A stretch of 64,000 nucleotides of DNA from positions 1 through 64,000 of the forward strand of contig CAYQQM010000017.1 in assembly GCA_964419605.1 (NCBI GenBank), given 5' to 3'. Position 1 is the first letter of the stretch, and every line of letters starts with the position of its first letter. A program made the position numbers and the translations under genes. Shown here piece after piece: positions 56,176 through 64,000 of the stretch. This DNA is from JABFXX01 sp964419605. Lineage in GTDB: Bacteria; Myxococcota_A; Polyangia; Haliangiales; Haliangiaceae. A model generated the notes under the pieces. That model did not search any database and had not been told where the DNA came from. It saw only the letters and a list, made by a program, of their open reading frames with translations.

Positions 56176-58320
56176 ATGAAGCGACTTGCTCCCCTGTTGG
56201 TGGCGGGCATGTGGGTTAGCCTCGTTGGCTGTCCTGACAACCCCTACAAGGCGAAGACCTGGATCAAGAAGCTTGATGACCCGCGCGAGGCCGAGCGTGC
56301 AGTCACCCAGCTCGAACAGCTCGGCGACCCAAGTGCGATCGATGCGCTCGGGCAGGCGTGGCTGGCCCAGGGTAAGCCGGTTCGCCTGCTCCAGGTCATT
56401 ATTGCGCTGGCTCGTCCCCTAACCCCGGAGCAGGCCAAATCCGCCTACTTGACCGACTACGAAGGCGGCCGAAAAGCGAGCTGGGCATCTGCCCTACCGT
56501 TCTTGCAGAAGGCGCTCACCGAGGTCGACGAAGCCAATCCGCGATCAGTCGACAGCGCCAAAAAGGCCGCAGACGCGCTCGGCGAAGCCCGTATTGAGGG
56601 TGGCATCGACGCTTTGGTCGATATCGCGACGAAACCCCTCACCAAGAAGCTGATCTCGGCGCAAGTCGCCGCCACTCGCGCTCTTGGCAAGTACGAGCCG
56701 GAAAAGCAAAAGGCGGCCGCCGCGCTCATGAAGATCGTCGATACGCAGCCGCCGGAACACCCTCGAACAGCAAAGGAAAAGGATAAAGCCCGAGCGCTCG
56801 AGGAGAAATACGGCCTATTCCTCGGCGTCACCGGCGCCGCGATCAACGCGTTGTCCGAACTGCGCGTCCCGGCAGCGACCAAATCGCTGATCATGTCGAT
56901 GTATCGGACTCCAGAGCTATTTGCTCAGATTCGACGGGCCCTTGTTGCCAGTGGGCCCTCGGCCGAGGTCGATCTGCGCAAGATCCTGCGGGGCGAACAC
57001 GCCGAGGTAAACCAACTCTTCAAGGATAAGCGTCTCGACATCTACTGCGGCGACAAGGCCGACAAAGCCGAGGCCAAGGACTGCGTGCCGGTGTCTGCGA
57101 AAGATTTCTATCCCGCCGTTGTACTCGGCGATTTCTACAATCCAGCTTCTGTTCCAGATCTCCTCATTGCCCTTGGCCGCCCGGCCCTGCCGCAGTACTA
57201 CGCCGACGACCAGCCTAGCGCGACAACGCAGTATCACGCGATCTTCGACGCACTGCGCAAGATTGGATCCAACGCTGCAGCGGAGAAAGTGCGCTCCATG
57301 TGGTCGGGCAAAGGCGAACTCAACATCCGAATCATGGCGATTGGCGCGTATCCCTTCGTTGCGCGGGATACTGCCGGGCTCGATGAGCTGGGGAAAATCG
57401 CCGCCGACAACGCGGCGGACGCCAATCTCCGCACGGAGGCAGCGACAGCGTTTGCGCGAATGGCAACCAGCGCCGACGACATCAAAGTGCTAACCGATCT
57501 GGCGCAAAAGTACTTCGACGCGAGCGATAAGAAGCGCAAAGAAGCGGATGGGAAACCCAAAGCGGACGCAGCGGCTGCCGATAAAGAGCTTGAGCTCGCC
57601 CGCAAACATGTTGAGGAAGCCAAGTCGGCAGCGCTCAAAGCGACGCACGACGCGTCGCAAGGAGCGGACGCGATTCGCGCCGCAACCGAGAAGGCAAAGA
57701 AAGCCGAAGAAGACCTCAAAGTCGCAAAGAAGAAGCACAAAGAGGCGTCCGCGCCATTCAAGTCCGCCGACTCGCTTGCGAAGGCATACCGAGGATATGC
57801 GCGGATGTTCCAAACCCACATCGCTCGCATCGCCGCTGCGATCCGCTGCAAGACTGACCAGAATTGCTACGTCGCAACGCTCAAGCAAACCGAAGAACAG
57901 GCCGCTGAGAACTGCGGTCCGTACATCAAGGACCTGGCGAGCTGGACCAAGGACGAAAAACAGGGACTTTTGGAGGGACAGGTCGAGCGCGCCATGCTCG
58001 AACTCGGCAAACAAGGCCAAAAAGCCGCTACCCACACCGATGCACTGCTCGACGCGGCCAAAAGCGACGACCGGCTGATTCGGCAGAGCATTCTCCTTGC
58101 GCTGCCGAAAATCGCCAAGCTGCCGTGTGCCCAATGCGAGCTCAAACTCGATGCCGCAATTAAGGCTGGGGAAGGCAAGAGCACGCTCGGCGACCTCAAC
58201 CTGGAAACGACGATGCTGCGAAACTACTTTGCGTGGGCTGGCGGCAAAACTCCTTCGCCGACGAACGAGGCTGCGCCTGCTGCCGGGTCCGGCGACGGCA
58301 AGCCCGCGGCCAGCAAATAG
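56176..58320 (+). CDS. HEAT-repeat lipoprotein of the ExbBD cluster
   Basis: 714 residues. The signal peptide ends VSLVGC (lipobox). HEAT-type helical repeats run from about 25 to 430 (AVTQLEQLGDPSAIDALGQAWL, ALVDIATKPLTKKLISAQVAATRALG, DALRKIGSNAAAEKVRSMW). A long Ala/Lys/Glu coiled coil (about 440-535) follows, then a C-terminal helical part with Cys pairs (CKTDQNCY, PCAQCEL) and HEAT. It is the last gene of the motor operon, 54 bases after the second ExbD. It looks like a periplasmic transmission or cargo subunit. Confidence 0.83.
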   Translation: MKRLAPLLVAGMWVSLVGCPDNPYKAKTWIKKLDDPREAERAVTQLEQLGDPSAIDALGQAWLAQGKPVRLLQVIIALARPLTPEQAKSAYLTDYEGGRKASWASALPFLQKALTEVDEANPRSVDSAKKAADALGEARIEGGIDALVDIATKPLTKKLISAQVAATRALGKYEPEKQKAAAALMKIVDTQPPEHPRTAKEKDKARALEEKYGLFLGVTGAAINALSELRVPAATKSLIMSMYRTPELFAQIRRALVASGPSAEVDLRKILRGEHAEVNQLFKDKRLDIYCGDKADKAEAKDCVPVSAKDFYPAVVLGDFYNPASVPDLLIALGRPALPQYYADDQPSATTQYHAIFDALRKIGSNAAAEKVRSMWSGKGELNIRIMAIGAYPFVARDTAGLDELGKIAADNAADANLRTEAATAFARMATSADDIKVLTDLAQKYFDASDKKRKEADGKPKADAAAADKELELARKHVEEAKSAALKATHDASQGADAIRAATEKAKKAEEDLKVAKKKHKEASAPFKSADSLAKAYRGYARMFQTHIARIAAAIRCKTDQNCYVATLKQTEEQAAENCGPYIKDLASWTKDEKQGLLEGQVERAMLELGKQGQKAATHTDALLDAAKSDDRLIRQSILLALPKIAKLPCAQCELKLDAAIKAGEGKSTLGDLNLETTMLRNYFAWAGGKTPSPTNEAAPAAGSGDGKPAASK

Positions 58321-58329
58321 AAATTTGGC

Positions 58330-59163
58330 CTACATCGCGCACTGGTAAATCGAGGCGATTTCCGGTGCGCTTAGCGCATGGTCGTAGAGCAACACCTCGT
58401 CGATCGATCCTTGAAACGCGTTGCTATCGACGGTTCGATTCGTTGCGCCCACGCGAACCGCAATGCCTACGTCGGAAAAGGTAGCGCCGCCGACTGCGGT
58501 GTTGCTGATGGAAGCACTGGGTTGTCCATTTTGGAAAAATGACACACTGGTGGGGGACGACGCTCCGTTCCACGCTGCGCAAACGTGGACCCAGGCGGAG
58601 ATAGGAATGGCTCCTCCGACAGCGACGTCATCGTAGTTCGTGAAGAACGCGATACGCCATCCGGGCGGCGACGATTCGTTTGGCCTCAGGTACATGGACC
58701 ACCCGCGGCCCCCCATCATCGTTTTGTCCACAAGGGTGGCGAGAGTTCCAGTATAAGGATTCGCAGTAGTCTCGGTGCGCATCCACGTGCAAACCGTGAG
58801 CGAACCCAAATTGTCGAACCCAGGCGGAAATACCGCAAAATCTGTCGAGGCATCAAATGTGATGGCGTTTCCGATCCTTCCAGTTACCCAGGTCACGCCG
58901 GACAACTCCGCATCGTGAGGTACGCGAGCCTTATCTTTGGCGATTGTGCCCGAGCCCTCGTCTAGTGGAAGGTATGCAACCAGCCCCGTGATCGCGAGCG
59001 CAGCTGCGCATGGCTGCGGTGCGGCAGGGCTATCCAGACCGTCGAGCTTGGCGTCGTGCACGCCACTGGCGTCGGTGCTGCCGCTTCCACGATGTGCGTC
59101 GAACAGTGATTGCGAACAGCCCGCTATCACCACGAGCAGCGACAGTTCGTAGGGAGCACGCAT
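58330..59163 (-). CDS. LamG-domain lipoprotein
   Basis: 277 residues from the ATG at 59163. The signal ends LVVIAGC, a lipobox. A LamG/concanavalin-fold domain at about 60-275 shows LVAYLPLDEGSGTIAKDKA, GSLTVCTWMRTE, SAWVHVCAAWNG and the closing GSIDEVLLYDHALSAPEI, the standard LamG signature. It probably binds carbohydrate on the cell surface. Convergent with the HEAT lipoprotein, 9 bases apart. Confidence 0.9.
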   Translation of the reverse strand: MRAPYELSLLVVIAGCSQSLFDAHRGSGSTDASGVHDAKLDGLDSPAAPQPCAAALAITGLVAYLPLDEGSGTIAKDKARVPHDAELSGVTWVTGRIGNAITFDASTDFAVFPPGFDNLGSLTVCTWMRTETTANPYTGTLATLVDKTMMGGRGWSMYLRPNESSPPGWRIAFFTNYDDVAVGGAIPISAWVHVCAAWNGASSPTSVSFFQNGQPSASISNTAVGGATFSDVGIAVRVGATNRTVDSNAFQGSIDEVLLYDHALSAPEIASIYQCAM

Positions 59164-59238
59164 GATCCAGCTACAATATGCCAGAATGCGATAGCGGAAG
59201 AAGCTATCGACGCCCAAGTGACTGCCCCCGAGGGTAGG

Positions 59239-61383
59239 TTATTTGCGTCTCCTGGGGTGCGCTGGATTGGGAGGAAGGCCGGCGTGCTGGGTAAGCGCGG
59301 TGCCGCGCCGGACCGCGGCGACGCGCTGCGGCCGTTTGGTGCTTGCAGCAGGCTGCCATGATGGCACGAGGGCGTGTTTGCCACCGCCGATCAGGTCGCT
59401 GCGGCCCATGCGGTGCAGGGCTTCGCGCAGCAGCGGCCAGTTCGCAGGATCGTGGTAGCGCAAGAATGCCTTGTGCAGTCGGCGACGCTCCAATCCCCGG
59501 ACGACGTGAACGCGTTCTTTGGCGACCAGAGACCGCAGCGGCGAATAACCCGTGTGATACATCGCTGTTGCACTTGCCATAGGGGAAGGCAAAAACGCTT
59601 GAACTTGATCCGGTCGAAAACCGTTGCGCTTGAGCCATAGCGCCAGATTCAGCATGTCGTCGTCGGTAGTTCCCGGGTGCGCAGCGATGAAGTACGGAAT
59701 CAGGTACTGCTCCTTCTTGGCTTCGGCCGAGTAACGGTCGAACAACTCCTTGAATCGATCGTACGTTGCGATCCCAGGTTTCATCATGTAACGCAGCGGG
59801 CCGTCTTCGGTATGCTCGGGAGCGATCTTCAAGTAGCCGCCGGTGTGGTGTTGGGCAAGCTCTCGAATCCATTCTGGAGACCGCACCGCGAGGTCGTAGC
59901 GAACACCTGAGGCAACAAAGATGCGTTTGATTCCGGGAATCGCGCGCGCGGCTTTGTACAACGCGATGAGCGGAGAGTGGTCGGTGCGCAGGTTGTCGCA
60001 GATGCCGGGGAATACGCACGACGGTTTGCGGCATGCGGCCTCGATGTCGCGACTCTTGCAGCTCATGCGATACATATTTGCCGTGGGGCCGCCCAGGTCG
60101 GAGATGTTGCCGGTAAACCCGGGGGTCACATCGCGAATGCGTTCGATTTCACGAACGATCGACGATTGCGATCGGCTCTGAATCATTCGGCCTTCATGTT
60201 CGGTGATCGAGCAGAAGCTGCATCCGCCAAAGCATCCGCGCATAATCGTGACCGAGAACTTGATCATGTCGTACGCTGGAAGCTTTTTGCCGGCGTGACG
60301 GGGATGGGGCAGCCGCGAAAACGGCAGCTCGTAGAGTTCGTCGATCTCTGCTGTGGTCAGTGGTATCGGCGGCGGATTGATCCAAACGAAAGATCCACCT
60401 CGGTTGCCATGCGACTGCATCAGTGCGCGCGCATTTCCGGGGTTGGCTTCGAGATGCAGGATGCGCGACGCGTGAGCGTACAATACTGGATCCGCGGAGA
60501 CTTGCTCGAAGCTCGGCATGCGGATGACGTGCGGAGTGCCGTCTCGCGCGGGAGCTCTTCGGCCAAGCGGAATCAGGGTGGGAGGGCGATCGCTGGGGCA
60601 GGGCAGGGAGTTCGGCGACTCGGGGCTGGTGGCGTACGGATTGGGCGTTGGAGCGGTGTTGCGGGAACTGTCGATCGATGTTGAGTCGATTGCGCGAAAT
60701 CCAGGAAGAATCTCGTCGACGAGAAATGCGGTTCCTCGAAGATCTCGGAGCGCGGCGGGCTCTGCTCCTGCAGCCAACCGATGTGCGATCTCAACGATGG
60801 CGCGCTCTGCATTGCCATACACCAACAGGTCTGCCGCCGCATCGACGAGAACCGACCGACGCACGCGGTCGCTCCAGTAGTCGTAGTGCGCAATTCTACG
60901 CAAGCTTGCCTCGATGCCGCCGATGACAACGGGGACATCTCCATACGCCTCGCGGCAGCGCTGGGCGTACACGATCACCGACCGGTCAGGGCGCAGCCCG
61001 CTTTCGCCGTCGGGAGAGTACGCATCGTCGCTGCGAATCTTTTTGTCGGCGGTGTAGCGGTTCACCATCGAGTCCATGTTTCCCGCGGTGACACCCCACA
61101 TGACGTTGGGCCGCCCGAGCGCTCTAAAAGGCTCGGCGGAGCGCCAGTCGGGCTGATCGAGAATGCCAACGCGAAACCCATGGCGCTCGAGCAAGCGGCC
61201 GATCAGCGCCATGCCGAAGCTGGGATGGTCGACGTACGCGTCACCTGTAACGAGCACGACGTCGCAACTGTCCCAGCCAAGCTCGTCCATCTCCGCGCGC
61301 GAAGTCGGCAATACCGGCGCAATACCGAACCGGTGCGCCCAATACGGGCGGTGGGAAAACAGCGGCTTAGCCGGTTCGAGCAC
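59239..61383 (-). CDS. ygiQ: YgiQ-family radical SAM protein
   Basis: 714 residues. N-terminal B12-binding-like domain: MDELGWDSCDVVLVTGDAYVDHPSFGMALIGRLLER. The radical SAM cluster motif is CFGGCSFCSITEHEG (CxxxCxxC), about 380. Family elements VVIGGIEASLRRIAHYDYW and GGYLKIAPEHTEDGPLRYMMKP are present. The reaction of YgiQ is unknown. The ATG at 61383 starts the conserved region. It ends with a basic tail. Confidence 0.94.
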   Translation of the reverse strand: MLEPAKPLFSHRPYWAHRFGIAPVLPTSRAEMDELGWDSCDVVLVTGDAYVDHPSFGMALIGRLLERHGFRVGILDQPDWRSAEPFRALGRPNVMWGVTAGNMDSMVNRYTADKKIRSDDAYSPDGESGLRPDRSVIVYAQRCREAYGDVPVVIGGIEASLRRIAHYDYWSDRVRRSVLVDAAADLLVYGNAERAIVEIAHRLAAGAEPAALRDLRGTAFLVDEILPGFRAIDSTSIDSSRNTAPTPNPYATSPESPNSLPCPSDRPPTLIPLGRRAPARDGTPHVIRMPSFEQVSADPVLYAHASRILHLEANPGNARALMQSHGNRGGSFVWINPPPIPLTTAEIDELYELPFSRLPHPRHAGKKLPAYDMIKFSVTIMRGCFGGCSFCSITEHEGRMIQSRSQSSIVREIERIRDVTPGFTGNISDLGGPTANMYRMSCKSRDIEAACRKPSCVFPGICDNLRTDHSPLIALYKAARAIPGIKRIFVASGVRYDLAVRSPEWIRELAQHHTGGYLKIAPEHTEDGPLRYMMKPGIATYDRFKELFDRYSAEAKKEQYLIPYFIAAHPGTTDDDMLNLALWLKRNGFRPDQVQAFLPSPMASATAMYHTGYSPLRSLVAKERVHVVRGLERRRLHKAFLRYHDPANWPLLREALHRMGRSDLIGGGKHALVPSWQPAASTKRPQRVAAVRRGTALTQHAGLPPNPAHPRRRK

Positions 61384-61492
61384 GAGGATTGAGTACTATC
61401 CAGTACGTGAAAAGGAAATGACAATCGCAGAAAAGGTCGTTGCTCCGGCTAATGTGCGGCCCGGGTGGTCACGAACTTGCGGGGGGCTGTAC
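61384..61492. other. Gap between ygiQ start and kinase end
   Basis: 109 bases likely holding the ygiQ promoter. On the plus strand an ATG at 61418 with AAAAGGA upstream begins a frame that runs antisense through the kinase; I do not call it a gene. Confidence 0.4.
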
Positions 61493-62896
61493 TTAGCGAC
61501 GAGCTGGAGGACCGCTGCCGGTTTGCAGTGCGGCCTGGGTTTCGGTTGCCGTGGCCTCTACCACTCCGGCACCCTTAGGCAGGTGCGCGCGCAATTCGAT
61601 CGGGCGATCGAGGGTGAGCCAGTACCGAACCGTCTTGCGTTTGGGCGCGCCAATCTCGACGAGTTCCTCGACGCTCGCCGGAGCTATGTCCAACGACACC
61701 GGAACCGGGACGACGCGACGGCGCAGCAGGACATGCGCGCGGGGGGCATCGGCCGCGATTTGGACAGCAATGGTCGTTGCTTGCGGAGTTTCCTGCATCT
61801 CGAAACTAGGTGGCGGAGGAACCAGCGACGGTGGTGCCTCTCCTCGCCCTCGCAGCCCGACGAACAACCCTGCTGCCCCGATTGCGATGCTGACGGTGGC
61901 TGCAGTGTAGAGCGCATAGGGGCGCGCCGCTGCAGATCCATACTCGCGTTTGCCAGGAGCCGCTGTGGGCTGTGCGAGTTCGGAACCGGTGTAGGGCTGG
62001 CGGCGGCGGCGCTTTGGCGCCGAGACGCCATCGCGTCGAGTATCGAATTCGGACAGGGCGGCTTCCACGTCGATCATCGAGGACAATCTGTCGTCGGGAT
62101 TCTTGGCGAGCAGTTTCGTCAGGATCAATTCCGCGAGCCCATGCGGTACGTCGCCTCCTGTCAGCGGCGGCGGCAGATCATGAACGATGCGGTGTAGTAC
62201 CTGACGGGGTTCGTCGCCGGTGAATGGCCGGCGTGCAGTGAGTGCTTCGTACAAGATCACGCCAAGCGCGTAGATGTCTGCGCGCTTGTCGACAGACTCT
62301 GGGGCGAGGATCTGTTCGGGGGCCATGAATTCCGGCGTCCCCATGACCATGCTTTGTTGCTGGTCGTCCTGCGTCAGGAAGCGCGAGATGCCGAAGTCGA
62401 GCACTTTGACGTGATCCGGTGCATTGCTCTCGTCGGTGAGGAACACGTTGTCGGACTTCAGATCGCGATGCACGATGCCGGCATTGTGTGCGGCGTGTAG
62501 GGCGGAAGCGATCTGGCTTGCGATGCGTACCGCTCGCCGCACCGGCATGCCACCGGTGCGATAGATTTCATCAGTCAGCAGCGTGCCCTCTAGATACTCG
62601 AACGCGATGTAAGGAATGTGATTTTGAGTGAATCCCATGTCTGTGGATTCGACGATATTGGGGTGGCCCAGGGTTCCTGCCGCGCGCGCCTCGTTCATGA
62701 ACCTCTCGACCACGATGGCATCGGTCGCCAGTTCAGGGTGGAGAATCTTCATCGCGACACGCCGGTTGATCAGCGTGTGTTCGGCCAAGAATACCGTCCC
62801 CATGCCGCCTTGCCCGAGCAGTTGAATGATCCGGTAGCGACCTTCGACGACGTCGCCCGGATTCGCAACGGCGTCGCGCCGCTGTACTGCCAGCAT
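61493..62896 (-). CDS. Pkn-type Ser/Thr protein kinase
   Basis: 467 residues. Kinase domain at about 20-285: GQGGMGTVFLAEH, VAMKIL lysine, HRDLKSDN catalytic loop, DFGISRF, and MAPEQ. A transmembrane helix near 325-345 (YTAATVSIAIGAAGLFVGL) is followed by a short beta-rich extracytoplasmic part with a PEGA-like ring (HVLLRRRVVPVPVSLDIA). A membrane-anchored kinase reading an outside signal. Divergent from yciH; the regulated target is unknown. Confidence 0.94.
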   Translation of the reverse strand: MLAVQRRDAVANPGDVVEGRYRIIQLLGQGGMGTVFLAEHTLINRRVAMKILHPELATDAIVVERFMNEARAAGTLGHPNIVESTDMGFTQNHIPYIAFEYLEGTLLTDEIYRTGGMPVRRAVRIASQIASALHAAHNAGIVHRDLKSDNVFLTDESNAPDHVKVLDFGISRFLTQDDQQQSMVMGTPEFMAPEQILAPESVDKRADIYALGVILYEALTARRPFTGDEPRQVLHRIVHDLPPPLTGGDVPHGLAELILTKLLAKNPDDRLSSMIDVEAALSEFDTRRDGVSAPKRRRRQPYTGSELAQPTAAPGKREYGSAAARPYALYTAATVSIAIGAAGLFVGLRGRGEAPPSLVPPPPSFEMQETPQATTIAVQIAADAPRAHVLLRRRVVPVPVSLDIAPASVEELVEIGAPKRKTVRYWLTLDRPIELRAHLPKGAGVVEATATETQAALQTGSGPPARR

Positions 62897-62978
62897 TCAT
62901 CGACCATGGTCGAACGAGACCGACCGTAAGACAAGGATTTCAAAGCGCGATTCACGTGTCGCAGGCTGGAGGCGATGT

Positions 62979-63584
62979 ATGCTGGTACACGCTCCCGTGA
63001 CTGCAAAAGCCCCGCCGCGCAACAAGTCGACCCCGGGCTCGCCTGCTCCGGTGTTCCATTCGCCGTTTGCACCGCTTGCTTCTCTCGATCTGCCGATTGG
63101 CCAGGCCGCAGCGCAGGTCGATCTACCTCCGCACTCGCGCCCCGGCGGAGCCGGCGCTATCGATCTACCTCCGCACTCCCGTAGCGGGAGTGCTGCGCGC
63201 GCCGGCGACCCCGGGAAGTCCCTGACGAGGGGCGGAGCCGGGGCTATCGATCTACCTCCGCACTCCCGTAGCGGGAGTGCTGCGCGCCCCGGCGGAGCCG
63301 GGGCTATCGATACGGCAACTCCGCTCGCCGCGGGCCCTACGGGGCCGGCCCGTGCTGTCGTGCGCCTGGAGCGCAAGCACCGACGCGGCAAAGAGGTCAC
63401 CGTGGTGGAAAAGCTTGGACTGTCTGCCGAGGAGCTGGAGATTTGGTGTCGCGACTTGAAGCGGACGTTGGGATGTGGCGGCGGAGTGGAACAGGCCGCG
63501 ATCGTGCTCCAAGGGGATTTTCGCACTCGTTTGCCCGATGCACTGGGCAAACTCGGTGTTAGGCGCGTCACGGTTTCCGGTTAG
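62979..63584 (+). CDS. yciH: YciH/eIF1 (SUI1)-family protein with in-frame repeat insertion
   Basis: 201 residues from the ATG at 62979, with CTGGAGG upstream. The SUI1 domain is intact at about 125-201 (VRLERKHRRGKEVTVVEKLGL, LGCGGGVEQAAIVLQGDFRTRLPDALGKLGVRRVTVSG). YciH helps check start-codon selection in initiation. Residues about 47-109 are three copies of a GC-rich repeat reading DLPPHSR-SGSAAR-GGAGA, each a multiple of three bases, so the frame is kept. The family is normally near 105-110 residues. Confidence 0.85.
   Translation: MLVHAPVTAKAPPRNKSTPGSPAPVFHSPFAPLASLDLPIGQAAAQVDLPPHSRPGGAGAIDLPPHSRSGSAARAGDPGKSLTRGGAGAIDLPPHSRSGSAARPGGAGAIDTATPLAAGPTGPARAVVRLERKHRRGKEVTVVEKLGLSAEELEIWCRDLKRTLGCGGGVEQAAIVLQGDFRTRLPDALGKLGVRRVTVSG
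63118..63306 (+). repeat. Three in-frame copies of a double-hairpin repeat inside yciH
   Basis: Units start TCGATCTACCTCCGCACTC at 63118, 63160 and 63247, with a last TCGA at 63307; lengths 42, 87 and 60 bases. The 60-base unit folds two hairpins: GCACTCCCG/CGGGAGTGC (arms 63260-63268 and 63272-63280) and CCCCGGC/GCCGGGG (63287-63293 and 63297-63303). The first unit lacks hairpin 1; the second has a 27-base insert. Confidence 0.8.
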
Positions 63585-63604
63585 GACGAGCACAACTTGC
63601 GAAA

Positions 63605-63634
63605 CGCATTCGCGGGCTACCGAATGCGGCTTTT
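63605..63634 (+). terminator. Rho-independent-like terminator after yciH
   Basis: CGCATTCG (63605-63612) and CGAATGCG (63621-63628) pair around an 8-base loop, followed by GCTTTTC. It starts 21 bases after the yciH stop and lies before the next kinase gene. Confidence 0.55.
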
Positions 63635-63672
63635 CATAGTACTCACGGTAGTATATACCTTCCGATAGCACC

Positions 63673-64000
63673 ATGGAGCCTCAAACCGGGCCCCAACCAG
63701 CAGACCCAATTATTGGGCAAACCATCGGCAATTATCTGGTAATTCAGAAGTTGGGCGAAGGTGGGATGGGGACGGTTTACCTCGGTGAACACCCCACGAT
63801 TGGTAAGCGGGTGGCGCTCAAGATTCTCCATCCGGAGTTCTCGACCGATACGGAGGTTACCGAACGGTTCTTTACCGAAGCTCGGGCGGTCAATGCGATC
63901 GCACACCCCAACATTGTCGACATCGTCGACTACGGAGTGATCGAGCAGGGTGACCACGGTAGGCGCCTGGTGTACATCACCATGGAGTACCTCCAGGGCC
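63673..64000 (+). CDS. Ser/Thr protein kinase, N-terminal part
   Basis: Cut by the window end; 109 residues visible. The start of a Pkn kinase is explicit: GNYLVIQKLGEGGMGTVYLGEHPTIGKRVALKILHPEF with glycine loop and catalytic Lys, then alpha-C Glu in FFTEARAV and hinge YITMEYLQG. The ATG at 63673 lies soon after an AT-rich TATATACC element (63652-63659). The sequence closely resembles the N-terminus of the kinase at 61493-62896, so they are likely paralogues flanking yciH. Confidence 0.92.
   Translation, partial: MEPQTGPQPADPIIGQTIGNYLVIQKLGEGGMGTVYLGEHPTIGKRVALKILHPEFSTDTEVTERFFTEARAVNAIAHPNIVDIVDYGVIEQGDHGRRLVYITMEYLQG

Noticed and set aside
61418..62197. Plus-strand frame with ATG and AAAAGGA opposite the kinase gene
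   Set aside because: It is antisense to a clear Ser/Thr kinase and its translation is Arg/Cys-rich shadow sequence without domains.
63118..63306. CRISPR-like array
   Set aside because: Irregular unit lengths, no spacers of constant size, and the repeats keep the yciH frame; no cas genes nearby.
62897..63571. Minus-strand frame across yciH rich in APAPPGR repeats
   Set aside because: Complement of the GC-rich repeat and of the SUI1 domain; the plus strand carries the recognised protein.
1..64000. tRNA or rRNA genes
   Set aside because: I looked for T-loop and cloverleaf patterns in the intergenic gaps and found none convincing; a covariance-model scan would settle this.

Overview
The window looks like a piece of a myxobacterial (Myxococcota, Kofleriaceae/Polyangia-like) chromosome. 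The reasons are high GC with tightly overlapping genes, three Pkn-type Ser/Thr kinases, FHA and NtrC-type sigma-54 activators, many short-signal lipoproteins, PEGA/TPR/HEAT proteins, a zinc-ribbon/GYF protein of the GltJ/AgmX kind, and a DUF1501 secretion trio. This is inference from gene content; there is no rRNA marker, and I found no tRNA, rRNA or CRISPR array.

Layout. 0-3.4 kb: the 3' end of purA, a GltJ/AgmX-like envelope protein, then a 0.93-kb insert (ccdAB toxin-antitoxin plus a tiny lipoprotein ORF) bracketed by a perfect 34-bp copy of the 3' end of the GltJ-like gene. 3.4-9.1 kb: tex, a Uma2 nuclease remnant, a lone MoxR/RavA-type ATPase and an AbrB-PIN (vapBC) module. 9.2-14.1 kb: a sigma-54 response regulator and membrane histidine kinase (GTGA overlap), with an SBBP beta-propeller lipoprotein. 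14.1-18 kb: GGDEF debris, then a secreted trio (DUF1549-like CxxCH lipoprotein, small lipoprotein, Tat-exported DUF1501). 18-22.5 kb: an FHA-sigma-54 activator overlapping a PEGA Ser/Thr kinase, divergent from a TPR-type membrane protein and a discoidin-like lipoprotein. 22.5-28.6 kb: a six-gene minus-strand operon of PilZ-J-TPR fusion, short Hsp70, GbsR/MarR regulator, ABC ATPase and two ABC-2 permeases.

28.7-33 kb: hemE-hemG-lipoprotein-Rsm22, all overlapping. 33-34 kb: two tandem paralogues of a family I do not recognise. 34.1-40.4 kb: a cupin, a TPR/TPR/PEGA-barrel operon and a divergent TPR/winged-helix regulator with a probably leaderless start. 40.5-45.7 kb: a lipoprotein, a glycosyltransferase plus outer-membrane protein pair, a REP-associated (RAYT) transposase with short REP-like repeats, and higBA. 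46-52.4 kb: an FAD amine-oxidase-like protein, YbjN, a wrecked archaeal-type ATPase with an AT-rich promoter, mepA, a double-VOC protein, a double PARP-type zinc-finger protein whose 3' end is duplicated, and an unknown protein. 52.4-58.3 kb: an HtrA-like lipoprotein protease, then an ExbB-ExbD-ExbD-HEAT lipoprotein motor cluster. 58.3-64 kb: a LamG lipoprotein, YgiQ, a Ser/Thr kinase, a YciH/SUI1 protein invaded in frame by a double-hairpin repeat, and the start of another kinase.

Functional themes are phospho-signalling to sigma-54, proton-motive-force envelope machines, and repeated small insertions (toxin-antitoxin modules, palindromic repeats, gene remnants) at gene ends. The most unusual items are the in-frame palindromic element in yciH, the 34-bp bracketed ccdAB island, the PilZ-J-TPR/Hsp70/ABC operon, the PARP-zinc-finger protein and the 33-kb paralogue pair.
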